Shown here one piece after another: positions 57,801 to 64,000 of a stretch of 64,000 nt of DNA. The stretch lies in assembly GCA_030770535.1 (NCBI GenBank), contig JASVEC010000032.1:248001-312000 (forward strand), written 5' to 3'. The notes below the pieces were generated by a model, which was not told the origin of the DNA, searched no databases, and saw only the letters and a program-made list of their open reading frames with translations. Position 1 is the first letter of the stretch. Each line of letters begins with the position of its first letter. The DNA is from Batkoa obscura. Lineage: Eukaryota > Entomophthoromycota > Entomophthoromycetes > Entomophthorales > Batkoaceae. Made by a program: the position numbers and the translations under genes.

Positions 57801-58153
57801 ATTTTTGGAGAATTTAATGTCGAGTTGGTTGTAAAACTTACTGGTGAAATAACAGTATTAATTCCTTCGGTCCCTTGTCCACTTTCACTTTCATCAAGAA
57901 ATGGGTTTTCGATTTCCATCATATGTTTTAATTGAATTTCTGGTTTCTTTTTAAAGCTTTGTGGTTGAAATAATGCCCCTTGTTCAAAACTAGGTTTTGG
58001 TGAACTATTGTTCTTCATCTTTGGTAAAATCCCTTGGATCATGACTGCTCCTTTTGGGTCGAGAGTTGGGCTATGTGAATGGGGTTGAAGGGTTGTGGAA
58101 TTGTTTAATTTCAACCGTTCAATACGTTGTCTTACGGATAAGGTTTCTTCCAT
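54828..58153 (-). CDS. Inositol polyphosphate 5-phosphatase with N-terminal beta-propeller
   Basis: Three exons, 56143-58153, 55858-56073, 54828-55780, giving 3180 nt or 1059 residues. Residues 1-320 are disordered and contain a motif repeated at least four times (variants of SPKVIDRIN/YMSRENS with KKQIPEIN), then Pro/Lys-rich PPKPKL repeats. Residues about 330-670 form a WD40-like propeller (for example FNYLKTKDKILIGFNDGLLI, then LWDLELKQY). The catalytic domain follows: RICSFNVGANKP, DIIVFGFQEVV, GGLHGNKGGILVKF, INCHLAAGQKE, LFFSGDLNYRI, VPAYCDRILIKS, CSDHRPIMGW. The FQE, GDLNYRI, PAYCDRIL and SDHRP boxes are those of magnesium-dependent 5-phosphatases acting on PI(4,5)P2 and related lipids. 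The layout resembles the uncharacterised S. pombe-type propeller/5-phosphatase proteins, not Sac1-bearing synaptojanins. Confidence 0.92.
57290..57940 (-). repeat. Degenerate coding repeat in the phosphatase N-terminus
   Basis: Four to five copies of a roughly 50-residue unit. Each has a Ser/Asn-rich part, LGIKKQIPEIN-like, SSPKVI-like and SMSRENS-like segments (for example MSRENSGGYKEESNGSLG, MPRDNSVGESNVNLG, MSRENSTSSTGTSNLSTG, MSRENSTGSTTESSGSLG). Confidence 0.85.
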
Positions 58154-58750
58154 TTTATATTTTGCGGTGCTTTTATTTATTATGTTAATTATTTAAGATA
58201 TTATTTAGATTACAAAAAAAATAAAGGGTAAACTGTCCAACTTTACTTATTTTTACAATTATTCCATTATTATTCCCTTAAATTCATATTTCCCCACTGC
58301 GAAGCTTCAAGTTACCCCTAAGTTTGAATTTTAATTCATGCTAAAAGTTGATTGGTGAGAACTAATTTAAGGAACCAAGAACTTTTGGTAAAAGAAAAAA
58401 ATTAATTGTGAAATTAATATAGCATTGATAGTAATATAATATTAATAACAGTAATATAATAATGGGAGCAGTAGTATAACGACACAAGTATTAATATAAT
58501 AGTAAAAATTTACTAATAATAGTGACACTTAGATCAATATAGAATAATTGTTGGTCAAAGAAATTCTTTAATCATTTACTAAGAATTTCATTAAATTATA
58601 AAAATAACTTTTAAAATTAACCTAATAGAAAAAAAGTACATAGCGCTATTTTTAGCTCTTATTTTATAAATAAACATCCTACGATTATTAACTAAATTAT
58701 TATTATTATTTTTATATTGATGATGTTATGTTTCTTATTGTGTTTCATCA
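58154..58750. other. Upstream region of the phosphatase gene
   Basis: About 600 bp, AT-rich; short AATAAT-type runs near 58430-58500. No gene. Confidence 0.4.
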
Positions 58751-58853
58751 TATGTGGATATATTTTTGTTTAAGAATTTTACCAACAGTATTTCCACTCA
58801 AATGGCGCTTAGAAAACGGAAAAAATAATGAAGTCAAAAAAAACACTCTCATA
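58751..58853 (+). mobile_element. MITE copy, left arm of tail-to-tail pair
   Basis: Element 58753-58851 flanked by TA; ends AACACTCTCA next to the TA it shares with the inverted partner. Carries the private variant ACCAACAGTATTTCC also seen, reversed, in the partner. Confidence 0.92.
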
Positions 58854-58954
58854 TTGTGATGTTTTTTGGTTTCATTACTTTTTCGATTTTCTAAGCGCTA
58901 TTTGAGTGGAAATACTGTTGGTAAAATTCTTAAACACAAAAATACATCCCCATA
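58852..58954 (-). mobile_element. MITE copy, right arm of tail-to-tail pair
   Basis: Element 58854-58952; begins TTGTGATGTTTTTTGGTTTC and ends ATACATCCCCA followed by TA. Forms a roughly 200-bp palindrome with its partner. Confidence 0.92.
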
Positions 58955-59416
58955 TATTCTTTTTGTCATATATATATTTTAAAATATAATGCATTTTAAT
59001 TCCCTTAGAGATAGTATCATAATTAAGTAATAAAGAATAATATTTTAATAAACTTTTTTAGAGCAAAATGCATTTTTTATTCTACATAATATTAAAAACT
59101 AGATTATTACATTAAGTAAGGGATTGTAATTAAATAATAAAACTGATCTAGCTATTAATTAGTGTATATCAATTAATAGTCAAAATACATATTATAATAA
59201 AGCCTTTTAACATCATAAATATAATGCTGTTATCTTCAAAATAGACAAGTTCCTGCCATTAAGTAGATATAAGATTTATTCAAATATTGACTTGTAATCA
59301 ATATCAGCTATTCAAAAAAATATACCTTATTTAGCTCAGGACTTTTTTATTCAACTAAATTTAATTTAGACTATAAAAGTTAGCTATAAAAGTCCAAAAT
59401 GAAAATTTATAATAGT
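58955..59416. other. Intergenic
   Basis: About 460 bp downstream of the DJ-1-like gene; no feature. Confidence 0.4.
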
Positions 59417-60218
59417 TTATTTTGTATGGGTAATATATTGAGCAAATGGATCATTATCTGGATCCTTGTTGGGTGTATATTCTATAATCTTTGAAAACTC
59501 ATCAGCCTCATTATCATTTTTCATCAATGATAATATATAAAAGGCAGCATCTATACCAGCAGTGACACCAGAAGAAGTAATAAATTTTTTGTGATGAACC
59601 CAGCGAGCATTAGTATGCCAATTAACCTCTGGAAACATTGGGGTGTATTTCGTATAAAGTAACTTATTTGTTGTAGCTTCATGACCATTTAATGCACCCG
59701 TTTTAGCTAATGCTACTGCCCCAGTACATACTGAAAATACAACTTTCGATTTTTCGATTAATTTTTTATAATCTTCGATAAATTCTTGATTTTCAATCAA
59801 ATTATCTACACCAAAACCACCAGGTATTACTAATAAATCCCAATCTTTTTCAATTGCTTGTTTCATACTTAATTCAATATTAAATGACATAGTTTTAAAC
59901 ATTGAATATACTGAAGAGTTGGATTTAATTCCTATAGTTTCAACGGACACTATATCAGGTTGTCCTCCTAATACCTCCATTGGCCCAATTAAATCCAACA
60001 TTGTAAACTCTTCATATAACATTGCTCCTACCTTATACTTTGGTTGTTTTGGGAAATAAGGCTCAATTATATCTACAATAAAAACATAAAAACCTGATTA
60101 TATATTATTTCATACACTATTTACTTTTAGAGTCACTTGAGATCATGTTATATGAACTATACTCAGCACAATGTACAACGGTTAATAAAGTAGCTAAAAG
60201 TTTTAAAATTCGTACCAT
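59417..60218 (-). CDS. DJ-1/PfpI superfamily protein with signal peptide
   Basis: Two exons, 60125-60218 and 59417-60072, giving 750 nt or 249 residues. The first exon encodes a hydrophobic start, MVRILKLLATLLTVVHCAEY, a likely secretory signal peptide with cleavage after HCA. The body has the DJ-1/PfpI fold: VGAMLYEEFTMLDLIGPMEV (strand 1 with the catalytic-triad Glu position), DLLVIPGGFGVDNL, and the nucleophile elbow VVFSVCTGAVALAKTGALNG with Cys at about 147. This leads to the His-containing HEATTN segment, NWHTNARWVHHKKFITSSG and VTAGIDAAFYIL. The last two are characteristic of the GATase1/isonitrile-hydratase-like (InhA/DJ-1) group. Substrate unknown; the Cys-based site is intact. A secreted or vacuolar location would be unusual for the group. 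Confidence 0.88.
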
Positions 60219-60953
60219 TTTTTAACACACTGAATTAAACTAAACTCAAAGTAAATTTTTGTTTGTTTATATTCTTTATATTCATGCTTTGCTGTTGCCT
60301 ATCTTTTTTTTTTACCAGCCACAACTAACTATCATTTAACCATTATTTCAGATTTTTTTTGGGATTGATTGGGTATTTCCAACTTATTTGTAGAGGCTGT
60401 TTTATTCTATTAAGCTGTTTATTAAATTATCATAAATAATGACTTTAATTTATTTTTAGATAGCTTCAATGCTCATTAAAATTAATATTCACTCGATAGT
60501 CGCGCGATTAACTAAATATTCATTCTTTTTAAAATATATGTTTGTGATAATGTAGCTATTAAATTTATACATGATTATCACTTAATCTGCCTTTCTTATT
60601 AACCCTACTCTATTTATTATCAGTTTTTCCGTTTGTTTTATTTTAAAATTGCCTACACTTTTTCTCAAAGCATTTGCCATGCTATACACTAGTAGGCATA
60701 CTTTTATATTTTCTTTTAGTAGATCAAGTTCAGTCTAATTTATAGATAAAAAATAAGGAAAAAATAAGAAATAGTAAACTTACTAATAAGATATTCAAAG
60801 ATTATAAAATTACTTTCATTAGACTCTTGAAAGACTTGCTATTACTCTGCTTTAGAATTTGATGATTTTCGATTCTATGTTTTTTAAAGATAATAGTTTG
60901 CAAATTTTTTAAAAATGTGATTTTTCTTATTAATAACCTACCACTCGACTCCA
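60219..60953. other. Upstream region of the DJ-1-like gene
   Basis: About 735 bp, AT-rich. Nothing recognised. Confidence 0.4.
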
Positions 60954-61058
60954 TATGGGAGTGTTTTTTTTAACTTCATTATTTTTTCCATTTTTTAAGC
61001 GCTATTTAAGCGGAAAAATTGTTAATAAAATTCTTAAACACAAAAATACATCCCCATA
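60954..61058 (-). mobile_element. MITE copy
   Basis: Element 60956-61056 between TA pairs; begins TGGGAGTGTTTTTTTTAACT and ends ATACATCCCCA. Close to consensus. Confidence 0.92.
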
Positions 61059-61750
61059 TTTTATCTGATACTTAAGTACCGGACTTGATCTGCCAAAAAA
61101 GAAACATAGAAAAAATATATATAATACATCTAATATGCTAAATATTTTGACAAAAGGTATATTTCAAAGTTATATTAAAAATTTATTAGCATTAATATAA
61201 TCTAATTTATAAAAGTTCAGATGAATCTAATCTAATATACACGCCTTTCAACTTTTTTCAAGCTATTTAGTGATAATTTCATAATTAAATTATTTTTACA
61301 TTTTTTAATGTCTAAGCTTTGTAATTTATCAAATTTTGGTCTAAAATTTGTCCTTAAATACGCAATTTATAGTCTATGAAAAAATGAAAAAGATGTTATC
61401 TAAATTAGGATATCTTTGACAGCTTATGATTAACTAGGCAACTATCCACCTTTTGAGATTATAAAATTTCTGAATTAAAGCTTAAAGTTGTCAATTTGTC
61501 TTTACTAGTCATTGCCTTAAAAAGTATAACAAAAGTGTTTTATTTAATGTATAAGACTAGGTTAAACATTCTAATCTTTAAGCTTTTCTTATTTTTGTGG
61601 TTAATATAAGTCAACTTCTATTAAAAATGGATGATAAATGAAACCAAAAAATGTCCTTAAATTGAGTATTAATAAAAAAAGTTATCCTAATTGAACTATT
61701 GTATTTAGGTACTTTTTATTTCAATTTATTTCAATTAGTTATCATTCTAA
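61059..61750. other. Gene-free AT-rich region
   Basis: About 690 bp between the MITE and the solo LTR; no feature recognised. Confidence 0.4.
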
Positions 61751-62150
61751 TGTGAAATCTGGTACTCAGGGTTTGGAGTCAAGAACAGCTATTGCTGGGT
61801 TGACTACACTGTAAGTCGAAAGGTCTTAGTTTATGTGACTAAGATAGACTTGGGTTATGAGGAATAGCATGTAATAGGTTACAAGCTATATAAGACAAAT
61901 AGAATAGATAATACTAATGTAAAATCTAGGTAAAATACTATTAAGAAAACTTAGTGGCTTTATTAAATGTTCGAGATATCAGGGATTAATTCAGTTAAAA
62001 AGCCTCGAACTATTATACTCTGTAAACTCTTTTATACTCTGAAAAGTATAAGTATCAAAATGAGAAGATAATATTCTTTTGGGTGGAACTAGAAATTCTC
62101 ATAACAAATCAAAATAATTAACCATGGGACTGATAAAGCGATATTTCACA
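61751..62150 (+). mobile_element. Solo LTR at the truncated end of transposon copy 3 (fossil)
   Basis: About 400 bp from TGTGAAATCTGG to GATATTTCACA, nearly identical to the copy at 21061-21461 but in the opposite orientation. Broken: no internal region. No target duplication; transposon homology starts immediately on its right side and not on its left. Similar young age to the 21061 copy. Confidence 0.82.
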
Positions 62151-62329
62151 GCCTTAGATTAATATAAATAGTTGCTAAAATTGATACAAATAGACTGCAA
62201 TGTTTATATAGTATGCTTTTACTTATTGTATTGATTTTTAAAAATTCTGTTTTAAAGTTTAGCTATAAAGGCTTGAATTTTGTCTTTATTTTAATAAAAA
62301 GTAAAATCAGACCATACCTCTATATATTA

Positions 62330-62434
62330 TATGGGGATGTCTTTTTTTGCTTCATTACTTTTTCCATCTTTTAAGCGCTGTTTACATAGAAAAATTGTTA
62401 GTAAAATTCCTAAATACAAAAATACATCCCCATA
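62330..62434 (-). mobile_element. MITE inside transposon copy 3
   Basis: Element 62332-62432 between TA pairs; begins TGGGGATGTCTTTTTTTGCT and ends ATACATCCCCA. Confidence 0.92.
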
Positions 62435-62528
62435 TATTGTATGTCTATTAAACATTTAATAAAAATAAAATAATAAAAATAAGTCTTTTAAGTTGAACTT
62501 TTCTAATTTCAAGCTTTCAAATCAATCA

Positions 62529-62633
62529 TATGGGGATGCTTTTTTTAGTTTAATTACTTTTTCCATCTTTTAAGCACTATTTGAGTGGAAAGACTGTTGG
62601 TAAAATTTTTAAACACAAAAATATATTCCCATA
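62529..62633 (-). mobile_element. MITE inside transposon copy 3
   Basis: Element 62531-62631 between TA pairs; begins TGGGGATGCTTTTTTTAGTT and ends ATATATTCCCA. Confidence 0.92.
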
Positions 62634-62711
62634 TATCAAAAGACTTACAAATTTAAAAACTCAAAATTTGGTTAATTCAAGTAAATTCTAAAACCAATTT
62701 CAACATCCCCA

Positions 62712-63335
62712 TACTCAATCTTTTATTTATCACAGCTCCAATTTAAGATCTAAGTATTGTTCTTTTATTTAATTTTTAACTTTTTAACTATTAAAGACTC
62801 CTTAAATTTTGTTCTACCTAAAAATACACAAAGTATTGAACGAAAACATTTTTATTATCAAACTAATGTTGATAGCCTTGATATAATGATTTTATAATAT
62901 CATAGTGCTCAGTATTAAAAGGTATAAAACTATAAAGCTATAACTAGAGTTATAACAAAAATTCTCTAGTTTGTTTTGATTGAAATTGAGAATACCTAAT
63001 AGTTTTTAAAAACATCCTATTTTGATCTACTTTTACTACAATACAATGAGATTCATTATGTTTTAATAAAAACAATATACGATTAAAAGTTTAATATTCT
63101 CAATACCCTATTAAAAGGGTCATAGAAAAAAATATAACCTAGAACATAACAAAACGATTTAACTAAATATAAAAATAATATATTTGTCAACTAATCATAT
63201 ATTAATAAATGACTAAATGTATCATTTTTTTCCAGCGTTATGAATACAGTGTTATTACGCTTAAAACAAATAAATCACTATTATGAAATGATATAAAGTT
63301 TATTTAAATATCGATTTGTTAGTAATCAATATCAA
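62712..63335. other. Intergenic, downstream of PDA1
   Basis: About 620 bp, AT-rich; PDH gene 3' region. The segment just after the PDA1 stop (near 63300-63330, TATTTAAATATCGATTTGTT...AATCAATATCA) resembles 59275-59312 after the DJ-1-like gene, a possible small repeat. Confidence 0.4.
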
Positions 63336-64000
63336 TTATTCGAAAAAGTGTGTTTCACTTGGTTCACGACCTCTAAGAGATTTAGGTTCGGTACCTGGAA
63401 CATAAATATCCTTCCAGAAACCATCTAAGTTAGGTTCAGCAGCATTCTTAGCTTGAACGGTAGCTTCATCAACTATAGCTCTAGCCTTCTTTTCGATTTG
63501 TTTAATTTCTTGTTCAGTTAAGATTTCATTTTCTAAGAGACGTTGTTTTAAACCTTGAATTGGATCAGAATTGGATCTCATATTTTGAATTTCTTCACGG
63601 GTACGATAAGTAGTGCCTGGATCAGACATAGAATGGCCACCATAACGATAAGTGACCATTTCCATAACTAATGGTCCGTTACCATTAGAAGCATATTCTT
63701 TAGCAAATCTACAAGCTTCTTTAACAGCTAATACATCCATACCATTGACCTTTAATCCTGGGATATAATCACCACGTTTAAAGTATTCAGTAGAAGCAGA
63801 AGAACGATTAGCTGCAGTACCCATACCATATTTATTGTTTTCACAAACAAAGATACATGGTAAGTTCCATAATTTAGCCATATTGTAAGCTTCAAATACT
63901 TGACCTTGATTGGAAGCACCATCTCCATACATAGCAAAAGTAACATTTTTACTGCCTTGATACCATTGACCAAAAGCCAAACCAGCTCCAACTGGTACTT
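63336..64000 (-). CDS. PDA1: Pyruvate dehydrogenase E1 component alpha subunit, N-terminal part beyond window
   Basis: Thiamine-diphosphate-dependent E1 alpha of the mitochondrial pyruvate dehydrogenase complex. The window holds the C-terminal 221 residues, starting VPVGAGLAFGQWYQGSK. The TPP-binding motif is GDGASNQGQVFEAYNMAKLW then NLPCIFVCENN. YGMGTAANRSSASTEYFKRG and the phosphorylation-loop region YRYGGHSMSDPGTTYRTREE are fully conserved. In the loop the serines of SMSDPG are the regulatory kinase sites known in other eukaryotes. The end is GTEPKSLRGREPSETHFFE. No intron is seen. This places aerobic mitochondria in the organism. Confidence 0.97.
   Translation of the reverse strand, partial: VPVGAGLAFGQWYQGSKNVTFAMYGDGASNQGQVFEAYNMAKLWNLPCIFVCENNKYGMGTAANRSSASTEYFKRGDYIPGLKVNGMDVLAVKEACRFAKEYASNGNGPLVMEMVTYRYGGHSMSDPGTTYRTREEIQNMRSNSDPIQGLKQRLLENEILTEQEIKQIEKKARAIVDEATVQAKNAAEPNLDGFWKDIYVPGTEPKSLRGREPSETHFFE

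Larger units (their letters stand above)
62151..62711 (-). mobile_element. DDE DNA transposon, copy 3 (5'-terminal fragment)
   Basis: On the minus strand, from the terminus at 62711 (inward TGGGGATGTTGAAATTGGTT) through the leader to the first roughly 40 codons of the transposase. It then ends at the solo LTR. It carries two MITEs (62332-62432, 62531-62631). Strongly diverged from copies 1 and 2. Confidence 0.75.

Noticed and set aside
63752-63991. 79-codon minus-strand ORF overlapping PDH E1 alpha
   Set aside because: Alternative frame of the conserved PDA1 coding sequence.

Overview
The window looks like nuclear DNA of a very AT-rich fungus. The fungal signs are a GPI-type beta-1,3-glucanosyltransferase (GH72 plus X8), an intronless Zn2Cys6 transcription factor, a Jsn1/Puf1-type PUF protein, an NPR/HAL-type kinase and a fungal-style GST. 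Introns are short (mostly 45-90 nt) with GTAAGT-like donors and TTTAG/ATAG acceptors. Peroxisomal PEX11 and a mitochondrial-type PDH E1 alpha argue against an anaerobic lineage. I cannot place it further. I rebuilt exons by eye. For the eleven multi-exon genes the summed exon lengths divide by three and the spliced frames read as the expected families.

Layout: 1-1486 GH72 enzyme (runs off the left edge); 2996-4234 F-box/LRR-like protein; 4235-11292 gene-poor, with MITEs and a dead GST; 11293-13866 two tandem universal-stress-protein genes; 14298-16599 Rex1/Rnh70 exonuclease; 17401-17778 profilin; 18366-22780 a nest of transposable elements; 23218-24072 GST; 25187-26493 protein kinase; 26494-38370 a 12-kb graveyard with a dead profilin, a dead GST, a DDE-transposon copy, solo LTRs and MITEs; 38371-40215 Zn2Cys6 factor; 40919-52134 compact core genes (eIF2A, proteasome beta1, PUF, HTD2-like dehydratase, PEX11); 52535-54312 sirtuin; 54828-58153 WD40-like plus inositol-5-phosphatase; 59417-60218 DJ-1/PfpI protein with a signal peptide; 61751-62711 solo LTR and third transposon fragment; 63336-64000 PDH E1 alpha (runs off the right edge).

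The most interesting system is a transposon family. About 30 copies of a roughly 101-bp MITE are scattered through the window, always flanked by TA or a near variant. Three copies sit inside a damaged DDE transposon whose other copy, about 11 kb away, carries the empty sites, so insertion with a TA duplication can be read directly. The transposon end (TGGGGTTGTCC...) and the MITE end (TGGGGATGTAT...) align over about 29 bp, so the 444-residue transposase-like ORF at 31053-32387 is a good candidate for the protein that mobilises, or once mobilised, the MITEs. Some MITEs form tail-to-tail dimers sharing a single TA, and one splits a dead profilin gene. Solo LTRs sit at the broken ends of two transposon copies. 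Differences between old repeat copies look dominated by C:G to T:A changes.
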